Assembly: GCF_007859935.1 (NCBI RefSeq)
Contig: NZ_SJPO01000007.1
Location: forward strand, 248,001-312,000
DNA from: Posidoniimonas polymericola
GTDB taxonomy: Bacteria > Planctomycetota > Planctomycetia > Pirellulales > Lacipirellulaceae
Reading direction: 5' to 3'
DNA length: 64,000 nucleotides
Position numbers and translations under genes: made by a program
Notes under the pieces: generated by a model
What the model saw: the letters and a program-made list of their open reading frames with translations, nothing else
Told to the model about the DNA's origin: nothing
Database searches by the model: none
In this document: in pieces, positions 29,381 to 36,708 of the stretch
Numbering within the stretch: position 1 is the first letter of the stretch
Layout: each line of letters begins with the position of its first letter

Positions 29381-30264
29381 AGGCTCAGGTGTCCCAAGGC
29401 CAACAGGCCGTAGTAGGTGTACTCGCAGTCGAGGTCGTCGTCTTCCCAGTGGCCATGAAACCCCCCGCGTGCGGTCCACAGCGTGTCGATGAAGTCGAGG
29501 CTCGCTTCCTTCAGCGGGCCGAGGTCGCTGTGCATGCCGGCCAGGGCGTGCAACGCGGTCGCGGTCGACAACAGATCAGGATACAACGCCCCGCGGGCGG
29601 CGTAAAAACCTCCGTCGGGGTGAAGCTGTCGCAGCAGCCACAGCTCAAGCTCTGGGTCCGACGCAACCCCGCCCAGCCGTCGGTTGATCACCGCCGCCGC
29701 GGCCGACGACGGCGTTAGGCCGACCTGCGTGCCGGGCTCGTTCGAGTACCCTCCGTCTGATGTCCGCAGGGCGGCCACGCACCTGACCACGCGTTCTGGC
29801 TCGGGGGGGAGTCGGCCCAGGTCTTCATAGGCGCCCAGCGCCATGAAGCAGCCGTAGATGTCCCCCTGCTGGGATTCGAGGTCGATGTGGTACCCGCCGT
29901 CCGGCGTGCGCCCTTGCTCGATGCGGCCCAGCAGCGAGTCGACCAGCGGTCCGTCGACGCCGCCCGGGCGGATAGCGGACCAGCACCGGGCCAGGCACGC
30001 GACATGGACGCTGTCGAGACCCTCGCCATCGCCGAAGCCGCGGAGGTACTCCTCAACCGGCTCGGTGGGAAGGTCTACGCTCAGCGCGGCGAGGCCCTGC
30101 AGCCCAAACGCCGTGTAGTACAGGTCGCTCTTCCCCTCACGGTCGTTGAAGCCGCCGTCGTCGTTCTGTTGGCCGCGGAGGTAGCCCTCGACCAGTGCCG
30201 CCGCGTCACCGAGCAGGCAGGGCGCCAGCCTCGCGACCTGCAGCATTTCGAGCCTCAAACTCAC
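29377..30264 (-). CDS. Prenyltransferase beta-subunit-like alpha-toroid protein
   Basis: A 295-residue protein built of repeats of the protein-prenyltransferase/squalene-cyclase superfamily (QQNDDGGFNDREG, RTPDGGYHI, RTSDGGYSNEPG, HPDGGFYAARG, TARGGFHGHWEDDDLDCEYTYYGLLALG). The C-terminal DLDCEYTYYGLLALGHL resembles Rab geranylgeranyltransferase beta subunits. It has no DxDD motif, so it is not a class II cyclase by itself. Its 5' end overlaps the polyprenyl synthetase gene by 59 bases (41 if the ATG at 30246 is used). It could transfer a prenyl chain made by that enzyme or act as a partner of the cyclase; no activity is proven for bacterial members. Confidence 0.78.
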   Translation of the reverse strand: MSLRLEMLQVARLAPCLLGDAAALVEGYLRGQQNDDGGFNDREGKSDLYYTAFGLQGLAALSVDLPTEPVEEYLRGFGDGEGLDSVHVACLARCWSAIRPGGVDGPLVDSLLGRIEQGRTPDGGYHIDLESQQGDIYGCFMALGAYEDLGRLPPEPERVVRCVAALRTSDGGYSNEPGTQVGLTPSSAAAAVINRRLGGVASDPELELWLLRQLHPDGGFYAARGALYPDLLSTATALHALAGMHSDLGPLKEASLDFIDTLWTARGGFHGHWEDDDLDCEYTYYGLLALGHLSL

Positions 30265-31936
30265 TGCACCAGTCCTTCACTTCCACGGTAAAGATCTTGC
30301 TGACAACCCGGCGCAGCAGGCCCTTGAGGCTAGCGTTGTGCAGCTCGCCCAGGCACTGGATGGCCTCCTCCTTGTACGACTCCTGGAGCACCCGACAGCG
30401 TGAGCCGACCTCGTACTCGTCGATCAGCTGGTGGAGCTTGACGATTTCGTCGGTCGAGCACTCACGCCGCCACGCCTTCTCGACCAGCGCCCGCTCGTCC
30501 GGCTTCGCCTTGGTGCGGTCGTGGAGCACGGCGAGCGGCAGCGTCGGACGCATCGCTTGCAGGTCGTTGGGCTGGGAGTCGTCGGTCAGGTCGTCGATGT
30601 CGTCGCGGATCTGGTAGGCGATGCCAAGGGCCTGGCTGTAGCGGGCGATCACCGCCATGGCTTCCGGGCCCTCGCCCGCCAGCGAGGCGCCCAGCCGCAG
30701 CGCGACCTCGAACGCCGGCGAGGTTTTCTGCCGGAAGATGTCGAGCACCTCGAGTGAGCTCAGCGGCCGCGGGTTGCGGGTCCAGTTGAGCTCGGCGCCC
30801 TGCCCAAGGCACAGCGACCGGTGCCCGGCCGCGGCGTCGCGAGTCATGGTGAGGAGCCGTTGGGCGTCGATGTCCTGGTCGCAGTCGGCGATCAGCCGGT
30901 ACCCGTCGCCGATCAGGAGGTCACCCAGGTTGAGGGCGACCGGCACGCCGTAGTCGATGTGGAGCGTCGCCTCGCCGTAGCGGTAGTCGTCGTCGTCCTC
31001 GATATCGTCGTGCGCGAGCGACGCCTTGTGGAAGCACTCGACCGCTACCGCCGCCCGCTTCACCGACAGCGGAACTTCGGCCTCGGGGTCTTCCTGGGCC
31101 GCCTTCCAGACGCAGGCGGTCAGGAACGGCCGCCAACGCTTGCCTTCCTTCGCCAGCCAGCCGCGGGCCTGCTGCTCGGTTTCGCTGGCGGCGGGGCCCA
31201 TTATCTCGGCGAGCGAGTCGGCTTCGAACCAGGTCTGCACCTCGGCACGCAGCGCGTCGAGGTTCAGGCGGTGCGTGCGGTCGGCGCTGCTGAGGTGGAT
31301 TACTTCCCAGATCCAGTCGACGTCGACCGTGACGTCCTTGCAGTCGTCCTGCAGGAGTGGTACTGCGATGCCGGGGATGGCGGCGGCCTCCATGTACGGG
31401 AACGCCTTCTCGAGCACCGACAGGCAGCTCACGCCGACGATGGCGTCGATCTGGCCGGTCTCGATGATGGACATCACCAGGGCCGAGCCCTCTGCGACCA
31501 GCACCGCGTAGCCGAGCTTCTCGGCTTCCTCCTGCAGGTCCTGGATCGTGCAGAGACCGCACTGCTTGCAGAGCAGACCGAATTCGTCGAACGGGGCGGG
31601 GCACAGGTCTTCAATCCGCAGGCACTTGGGGAGCAGCAGCAGCCGGCGGTTGTAGGGAACGGTCGCCAGCTGGTCCCGCCACACCTCGCTGTTGAGCAGG
31701 ATACCCGCGTAGTCGACATACTTGGCGTCGAGGCCGTGCTGTTCCGCGAAACGCTCCGACACAGAACGGAGGTTTGTCATGCTCAGCGGTGGCGTCAACC
31801 CTTCGCTGCGTACGAACTCGCGAAGCTGATTGCGGAGGACTTCCCGCTCCTGACGGGTCTGCGGGATGCTGTCCTGTGGCTGCCGCTCGCGTTGCACGGG
31901 AACGGCTCGCGGCAGGGTGACAACGGGCAACTGCAT
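30206..31936 (-). CDS. DUF116-polyprenyl diphosphate synthase fusion
   Basis: A 576-residue two-domain protein. Residues about 70-215 are a DUF116 domain with a cysteine set suited to a metal cluster (Cys104, Cys112, and CKQCGLC at 123-129, later Cys171 and Cys199). Residues about 255-550 are a trans-isoprenyl diphosphate synthase with both Asp-rich motifs: DDIED at 310-314 and DDIDD at 445-449. The second domain elongates allylic diphosphates with isopentenyl diphosphate (C15-C20 or longer). Why a probable metal-binding DUF116 domain is fused to it is unknown. It lies between the radical SAM gene (117 bases away) and the prenyltransferase-like gene, which it overlaps. Confidence 0.85.
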   Translation of the reverse strand: MQLPVVTLPRAVPVQRERQPQDSIPQTRQEREVLRNQLREFVRSEGLTPPLSMTNLRSVSERFAEQHGLDAKYVDYAGILLNSEVWRDQLATVPYNRRLLLLPKCLRIEDLCPAPFDEFGLLCKQCGLCTIQDLQEEAEKLGYAVLVAEGSALVMSIIETGQIDAIVGVSCLSVLEKAFPYMEAAAIPGIAVPLLQDDCKDVTVDVDWIWEVIHLSSADRTHRLNLDALRAEVQTWFEADSLAEIMGPAASETEQQARGWLAKEGKRWRPFLTACVWKAAQEDPEAEVPLSVKRAAVAVECFHKASLAHDDIEDDDDYRYGEATLHIDYGVPVALNLGDLLIGDGYRLIADCDQDIDAQRLLTMTRDAAAGHRSLCLGQGAELNWTRNPRPLSSLEVLDIFRQKTSPAFEVALRLGASLAGEGPEAMAVIARYSQALGIAYQIRDDIDDLTDDSQPNDLQAMRPTLPLAVLHDRTKAKPDERALVEKAWRRECSTDEIVKLHQLIDEYEVGSRCRVLQESYKEEAIQCLGELHNASLKGLLRRVVSKIFTVEVKDWCSEFEARNAAGREAGALPAR

Positions 31937-32053
31937 AGAAGTCTCGAGATGGAATTCGTTCTAGGAGTTGGGGCGGAGCGGTGTGCGGCGGACGACGCCG
32001 GCGAGCCCCTTCGGCGAGCCAAGGTCGGCGAGCGGCGTCCCCTCGGGGGCACG

Positions 32054-33244
32054 CTAGGTGTAGGCTCCGAAACCAAAGTACCAGTACTTCTTAGCGAATC
32101 GGTAGAGCCACTGCTTCTCTGGCACGGTGTGCTCTGGGTTGTGCTGGCTGACGCGGGGTTCCAGCAGGTCGAGCTCGGCTAAAGCCGTGCCGCGCTGGGT
32201 GGTGTCGCCGGCGCTGTGCCGGTTGACCAGGTCGCGCACCAGGTCGGGGCGTTCCAGGACCACGCACCCGCGGGTCGCCTCGGCGGAGGTCCGGCGGAAG
32301 TCGTCCAGGAACTCCGACTTCGTCATGATATCGTATACATCCGGCCCGTCGTGAATGGTTTCCTTCGCAAATTGTATAATTGGGCACGGTTCGATCGCGC
32401 CCGAAGGACCGATGTGGTGGCTGATGCCGGTCGCCATCGGGCAGAGCGCCTCGCCGCGGTCGTCCCAGTAAGGCTCGACTATGCCGATCGCGGCTTTGGT
32501 CCGCATTTCGACGATGAACTTCCGGAGGTTCAGCAGCTGTTCGGGCGTGAGGGCCAGCTCGGGCGTGGGGCTCGGTCCGACCACCCTGTACGCATGGAAC
32601 CAGACGTAGTGGACGCCGAGCTCGATCAGCCGGTTGAGCCACTCCTTGCTGACCAGATCGTAGTTGGTCTGGCAGATGCTGCTCGCAACGCCGACGATCA
32701 GCCGGTTGCGGACACAGTTTTTAACACCCTCCATGGTCTTGTTCAGCACGTCGCGTCCGCCACGGCGCTCGTCGCTAACGACCTCCGAGCCCTCGATCGA
32801 GATCAGCGGCGTGGCGTTGCCGAGTTTGCGGAGCTTCTTGGCGACCTCGTCGGTGATCAGCTGCCCGTTGGTGAAGATCTGGAAGTAGCAGTCGGGGTGG
32901 CGCTCGAGCAGCTTCAGCAATCCCGGGTGCATGAACGGCTCGCCGCCGAGCAGCCCGAAGTAGCTGTTGCCCCGCTTCTTGGCGTCGGTGACCAGCTTAT
33001 CGAGGTCTTCGAGCGAGATCATCTGCCGCGGCGATGCGACATCTACCCAGCAGCCCTGGCACCGCAGCTGGCAGCTGTTGATGATCGAGATGAACAAGAA
33101 CGGCGGGAAGTGCTCTCCCTGCTTGAGCCGCTTCTTGAACTTCTGAACCGACCGCATCCCCTTGTAGCCAAAGTTGTAGGCAAACTTCCACAACGCCCGC
33201 TTGTCGGTCGTGAGGAGCATTCGTGCAGCGATTCTAGCAACCAT
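32054..33244 (-). CDS. Radical SAM protein
   Basis: A 396-residue enzyme with the radical SAM cluster motif CQLRCQGC (Cys58, Cys62, Cys65), the GGEPF SAM-binding motif (YFGLLGGEPFMHPG) and a later ISIEGSE strand. C-terminal cysteines (EALCPMA, IEPCPII, RGCVV) could bind an auxiliary cluster, as in SPASM-type enzymes. It is not HpnH, whose motif surroundings differ. The reaction is unknown; its place between the ferredoxin-like protein and the polyprenyl synthetase suggests that it modifies the isoprenoid product or the lipoyl/peptide partner of this operon. Confidence 0.85.
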   Translation of the reverse strand: MVARIAARMLLTTDKRALWKFAYNFGYKGMRSVQKFKKRLKQGEHFPPFLFISIINSCQLRCQGCWVDVASPRQMISLEDLDKLVTDAKKRGNSYFGLLGGEPFMHPGLLKLLERHPDCYFQIFTNGQLITDEVAKKLRKLGNATPLISIEGSEVVSDERRGGRDVLNKTMEGVKNCVRNRLIVGVASSICQTNYDLVSKEWLNRLIELGVHYVWFHAYRVVGPSPTPELALTPEQLLNLRKFIVEMRTKAAIGIVEPYWDDRGEALCPMATGISHHIGPSGAIEPCPIIQFAKETIHDGPDVYDIMTKSEFLDDFRRTSAEATRGCVVLERPDLVRDLVNRHSAGDTTQRGTALAELDLLEPRVSQHNPEHTVPEKQWLYRFAKKYWYFGFGAYT

Positions 33245-33284
33245 CGTCGGCGTGTTCTGGGGGCGGGGGTGAGGGCGGTGAGGA

Positions 33285-34160
33285 CTAGTTCGCCGGGTTG
33301 TTGGCCGCGTTTTTAGCTAGGGCTTCTTTGGCGCGCTGGGCCGCCTGCCTGGCCTTCAGTTGGATCTCGTCGGCGCTGGGCAGGCTGGAGAGCACCTCGG
33401 CGGGGATCTCGAGGTCGCCCATGCCGTCCTTGAGTTTCTTCAGGCAACGCTGCCGTTCCTTCAGCGCCCGGTCGTCGTCGCGTTCTTTTGAGAACCGCGA
33501 CTTGGCCTTCTCGCTGCGGTCCCGGAGCATCGCGTAGATGTCGCCTCCCAGCAGCGACGAGATGTCGACCTTCATCGCCTCGCGGCGGAGGTCGTCGTCG
33601 CTGATCGCGTCGCCGTTGATTGGGCCGGCCTTGTACTTCGGAAACAAGATCGCCACTTCCGGGCAGACCCGCGAGCAGGCGGGGCAGTCGGTTTTGCAGT
33701 TGGTTTGGTTCTGGACCTGGATCTTTCCCTCGCCCGAGACGCCGTACACGTCAAACAAGCAGAAGCTCAGACACTGCATGCAGTTGGTGCAGCGGTCGAA
33801 GTCGATCACCGGGAACCACGGCTTCCACCCGTCGGCGGCGCCGGCGCCCGTATCGTCGCACAGGCCCTCGACGATCTCGACAACCGCCCCGGGCGCGAGG
33901 CCCGTGATGTCGCGGAGGTGCAGCCGAACCTCCGCGTCGTGGCTGTCGATCGTGGGGGGCGTTCCTCCGAAGCGGCCGAGCACGACTAGTTCGCGGTGGC
34001 CCTGATCCTCGAGCCGTCCGCCGGGCCGGACGGCGCCTACAGAGTAGCCGCGGTCGAGCAATGCCCGCATCGTTGCGTAACGTTCCTGCGGTTCCACGGG
34101 CTGGCTGCCATTCCCCTCGTAGAGGATCACCCGCTGCACACTTTGACTGGTTGAGACCAT
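33285..34160 (-). CDS. Ferredoxin-like protein with 4Fe-4S clusters
   Basis: A 291-residue protein. Residues 1-105 form a domain I do not recognise. Residues about 115-175 carry two sets of Fe-S ligands (CTNCMQCLSFC, then NCKTDCPACSRVCPEVA). The rest is a charged, probably helical tail (RSEKAKSRFSKERDDDRALKER, from about 215 onward). It has no leader, so it acts in the cytoplasm and probably delivers electrons to the radical SAM enzyme encoded 40 bases downstream. The ATG at 34160 is one base past the stop of the small Cys-rich protein; a longer frame to 34208 is rejected because it would overlap that gene. Confidence 0.78.
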   Translation of the reverse strand: MVSTSQSVQRVILYEGNGSQPVEPQERYATMRALLDRGYSVGAVRPGGRLEDQGHRELVVLGRFGGTPPTIDSHDAEVRLHLRDITGLAPGAVVEIVEGLCDDTGAGAADGWKPWFPVIDFDRCTNCMQCLSFCLFDVYGVSGEGKIQVQNQTNCKTDCPACSRVCPEVAILFPKYKAGPINGDAISDDDLRREAMKVDISSLLGGDIYAMLRDRSEKAKSRFSKERDDDRALKERQRCLKKLKDGMGDLEIPAEVLSSLPSADEIQLKARQAAQRAKEALAKNAANNPAN

Positions 34161-34161
34161 G

Positions 34162-34554
34162 CTAGGCGCCGTCCCCCGTAGGCGGTTTCTCGGACGAGCC
34201 CTCGGCATCGATCTGCGGGACTGGGGCGCCCTCGATCAGGCAGGCCGCGGCCTGGTCCGCCGAGAGCGTCCGCATGTTCACTACTTCGGCCTGCCCTTCG
34301 GGCAGCGGGTGGCCGGCGGCGGAGAAGAGCCACTTGACCGCCCGCGGGTAGCAGGCCGCAATGCGGAGACCAGGCTGCTTGGCGAAACGCTCTAGCGCAG
34401 GGTCCTGCTTGGCGGACATCTCACACAGGTCGGCGACCGAGTCGAACGCGACATCCGAGCACGCCAGACGCTCGAGCACGCCGTCCTTGACGTCCGCGGG
34501 CACGACCTTGGCGTACGCGCACCTGCAGTAGAGGATTGGTTGGGGGGGACTCAT
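34162..34554 (-). CDS. Small Cys-rich protein, possibly HdrA-N-terminal-like
   Basis: A 130-residue protein with YCRCAYAKVVP near the start (Cys10, Cys12), further Cys at 32 and 44 (ADLCEMSAKQDP) and IAACYPRAVKWLF (Cys68). The order C-x-C, LCE, and a strand ending in AAC-x-PR recalls the N-terminal domain of heterodisulfide reductase subunit HdrA, but the match is by eye and weak. It sits one base before the ferredoxin-like gene and 42 bases after the GTPase gene, so it belongs to the same operon. It may be a redox or Fe-S partner protein; no function is assigned. Confidence 0.55.
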   Translation of the reverse strand: MSPPQPILYCRCAYAKVVPADVKDGVLERLACSDVAFDSVADLCEMSAKQDPALERFAKQPGLRIAACYPRAVKWLFSAAGHPLPEGQAEVVNMRTLSADQAAACLIEGAPVPQIDAEGSSEKPPTGDGA

Positions 34555-34596
34555 CGTGACTCACTCTCAGCTGAGGCGCGCCGTGTGGTGGGGCTG

Positions 34597-35694
34597 CTAG
34601 GCGTAACGGTGCGTGGGCGTTGGCGGCGACGGTCGGAAGGCTTCGCAGTGAAGGATATCGAACGCGGCGTTCGCGGTGCGCGCCGCCGCGGCGATCTGCT
34701 CCCGGGTAATCGCCTCGAGTGCGGCGGGGTCGCCTTCAGCTCGCAGGTTGACGAGCAGCTCTCCTTCCTCGAGCGGCGCAGCAAGGTCGTGAGAACGTTC
34801 TGCCTGTCCGCCGTTGAGCACCAGGTTGGCGACCGCCAGGTCATTCCCCTGGTTGGGCGCTAGGGTGGCCTTCAGGTGGGCGACCTCGATGCCGTCGGCG
34901 GCGAGCCGGGCGCCGATCGCCGCGATCAGGCTAGAAAGCAGTTGGTTGCCGTCGAACGAATCGCCCCGCAGCGTGGCCGATAGGTTCAGCCAGCCGAGCA
35001 ACGCTTCGCCTTCTGCGTAGGTTTCATAGTCGACCTTCATTGCGTCGCGGGCACGGGGGGCGTCCGCGGCGATTGCCGCCATCCATTGATCGATTCCGTC
35101 GCCCGAGCGTGCCGAAGCACGTACGACCTCGGCGGCGGGGTAGGCGGCCTGGAGGGCTGCGTGCAACTCTTCGAGCTGGCTCGCCTCGAGGAGGTCAACC
35201 TTGTTGATGACAATGACGTCTGCCTCTTCGAGCTGCTTGTTGTAGATGTAGTTGACCTTGGGCGAGAACGTCTTGCCGGGACGCAGGCCAAGGAGTCGGC
35301 TGGCGCGGATGGGGTCGACCAGCACGCTGAGCGGCGCCACCGAGTAGTCGTCGCCATAGAGTTGTTTGAGTGGGTAGCTCACGGTCGCCTGCAGGTCGGT
35401 GCAGCTGCCGACCGGTTCGGCCAGGAACGCGTCGGGCCTTGCTTCCGTGGCTAGCTTCTGGGCCGCCTCGACGAGTGACTGGAAGCGGCAGCAGAAGCAT
35501 CCGCCACTGATCTCCTCGGTCGGCAGGCCGCCGGAGCCAAACATCGTCGTGTCGACCAGGCCGACGCTCTGGTCGTTTGAGATAAGGCCGACACGGAGCC
35601 CCTGGGCGATGAGCCGCTGAGCAACCTCAAGGATGGCGGTTGTCTTGCCCGCTCCGAGGAAGCCGCCAACCATGATATACCGAGCTCTTAGCAT
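34597..35694 (-). CDS. COG0523 (G3E/CobW family) GTPase, metallochaperone-like
   Basis: A 365-residue GTPase with Walker A GGFLGAGKTT at about 9-18, the family metal-binding motif GGCFCC at about 63-68, Walker B FLAEPVGSCTD and the base-specificity motif INKVDLLE. COG0523 proteins insert or traffic metals (zinc, cobalt, iron) using GTP. Here it probably serves a metalloprotein of the same operon. It overlaps the GcvH-like gene by seven bases. The C-terminal region (about 200-365) differs from the usual CobW_C domain and holds no clear metal motif. Confidence 0.85.
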   Translation of the reverse strand: MLRARYIMVGGFLGAGKTTAILEVAQRLIAQGLRVGLISNDQSVGLVDTTMFGSGGLPTEEISGGCFCCRFQSLVEAAQKLATEARPDAFLAEPVGSCTDLQATVSYPLKQLYGDDYSVAPLSVLVDPIRASRLLGLRPGKTFSPKVNYIYNKQLEEADVIVINKVDLLEASQLEELHAALQAAYPAAEVVRASARSGDGIDQWMAAIAADAPRARDAMKVDYETYAEGEALLGWLNLSATLRGDSFDGNQLLSSLIAAIGARLAADGIEVAHLKATLAPNQGNDLAVANLVLNGGQAERSHDLAAPLEEGELLVNLRAEGDPAALEAITREQIAAAARTANAAFDILHCEAFRPSPPTPTHRYA

Positions 35695-36167
35695 GACTTG
35701 TCTGGTTGGTTCTGCTGCTCGGCGAGCATCCGGGTGATGGTCGCGTCAAGTATCTCAACGTAGCCGGCGGCGTCCACCCCGTCGACAGGCGGTTCGCCCT
35801 CGTACTCGTAGAGCCACCCGCCGTCGTAGGGGTCCTTGTCGACCAGTTGTGGCGCGGCCGCCAGGTTCGGGTTGCCCCTCAGGAAGACTCCCTTTGAAAC
35901 ACAGTAGATGTCCGACAACGCTTTGAAACCCTCGATCCAGCCGATTGGATCTCCCGCCTCGACGGCGTCACTCGGGGAGACGCTAAAGTCGTGCTCTACA
36001 AAGTCCCCCAGCATCCGCATCGCGAATTTCGTAAGTCCAACGCGGAACCGCCCACCTTCCTGTCTGGCGAGCCAATAGTGTGACGGCGAGTACAGGTGCG
36101 ACGTTGGCAGCCGAGTCGAGAAGCGGGTCTGTCGGTAGTAGAGGGTCTCCGCAGGGTCGAAGGGCAT
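35688..36167 (-). CDS. GcvH-like lipoyl-domain protein
   Basis: A 159-residue protein of the glycine-cleavage H family, with the hammerhead core and a lipoyl-accepting Lys82 in WIEGFKALSDIY. Residues around it (EAGDPIGWIEGFKALSDIY...SKGVFLRGNP) follow the H-protein pattern, and GWLYEYE near 115-120 matches the C-terminal helix region. No gcvT or gcvP is in the window, so a separate role as lipoyl carrier in this operon is likely, as known for the lipoate-binding proteins of sHdr systems. The ATG at 36167 begins the conserved part; it is the first gene of the nine-gene operon. Confidence 0.82.
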   Translation of the reverse strand: MPFDPAETLYYRQTRFSTRLPTSHLYSPSHYWLARQEGGRFRVGLTKFAMRMLGDFVEHDFSVSPSDAVEAGDPIGWIEGFKALSDIYCVSKGVFLRGNPNLAAAPQLVDKDPYDGGWLYEYEGEPPVDGVDAAGYVEILDATITRMLAEQQNQPDKSC

Positions 36168-36708
36168 CTGGTTGGCGACCGAGGAACGAGTAAGAAACTG
36201 AACACCATGCGTTCGATTAGGGGCCGTCAAAACGCTCAGCTTTCCAAGCCTTCAGCCCCTTCTGGCAGGTCGCAACTATGCAACTGCCCTGCTTTTCCGC
36301 GGTCGCGACCACGAAATAACGGACATTCAGAGCCAGAATCGCATGATACCAGAAAGCAGCGGTAGAATTCAAAAGCCCGGCCCTGCTGTTCACGGGCTTC
36401 TGGGCCTGGGAGACTGCACGCGGTCCGACGCACCAGACGGTCCTCGCTGGTCGAGAAGCCGGCCAGGCCTGCCGACTCCTGCCTTCTGGTTGTGAAAACC
36501 GTTTCCAGCAGGACACTTAGGGCGACGCATGGGGGGTAGCGACGGCTGCGGCTGCCTCGGCGGACCGCACCAGTCGCCCTGCGTGCAGAGGCGCCCCTTG
36601 TTAATAGTCGAGGTCACCGCAGGCCGCCTAGAGTCAATCGACGCCTGCCTGGGAAAGTTGCAGCCCAGGGCGCCCCGCGGCAGATCCACGCCGGCGCCCC
36701 CGATCTTA
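36168..36708. other. Intergenic region upstream of the terpenoid/Fe-S operon
   Basis: No gene is supported in these 541 bases; short open frames on both strands lack any family resemblance. The region should hold the promoter of the nine-gene operon and the terminator of the PEP-CTERM gene at 36709, both for leftward transcription. Confidence 0.4.
36369..36399 (-). terminator. Rho-independent terminator candidate, leftward
   Basis: Read on the minus strand, AAGCCCG and CGGGCTT (36399-36393 and 36379-36373) form a perfect 7-base stem with a 13-base loop, followed by two more T residues, giving TTTT in all. It lies about 310 bases after the stop of the PEP-CTERM gene and upstream of the lipoyl-protein gene, so it would separate the two transcription units. 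Confidence 0.45.

Noticed and set aside
30821..32182. 453-residue plus-strand open frame
   Set aside because: Antisense to the DUF116-polyprenyl synthase fusion; composition is typical of mirrored GC-rich coding DNA.
32054..33244. HpnH (adenosylhopane synthase)
   Set aside because: The radical SAM motif and its surroundings do not match HpnH, and no other hpn gene is present.
35688..36167. Glycine cleavage system
   Set aside because: The H-like protein stands without gcvT or gcvP and is fused by overlap into an unrelated operon.
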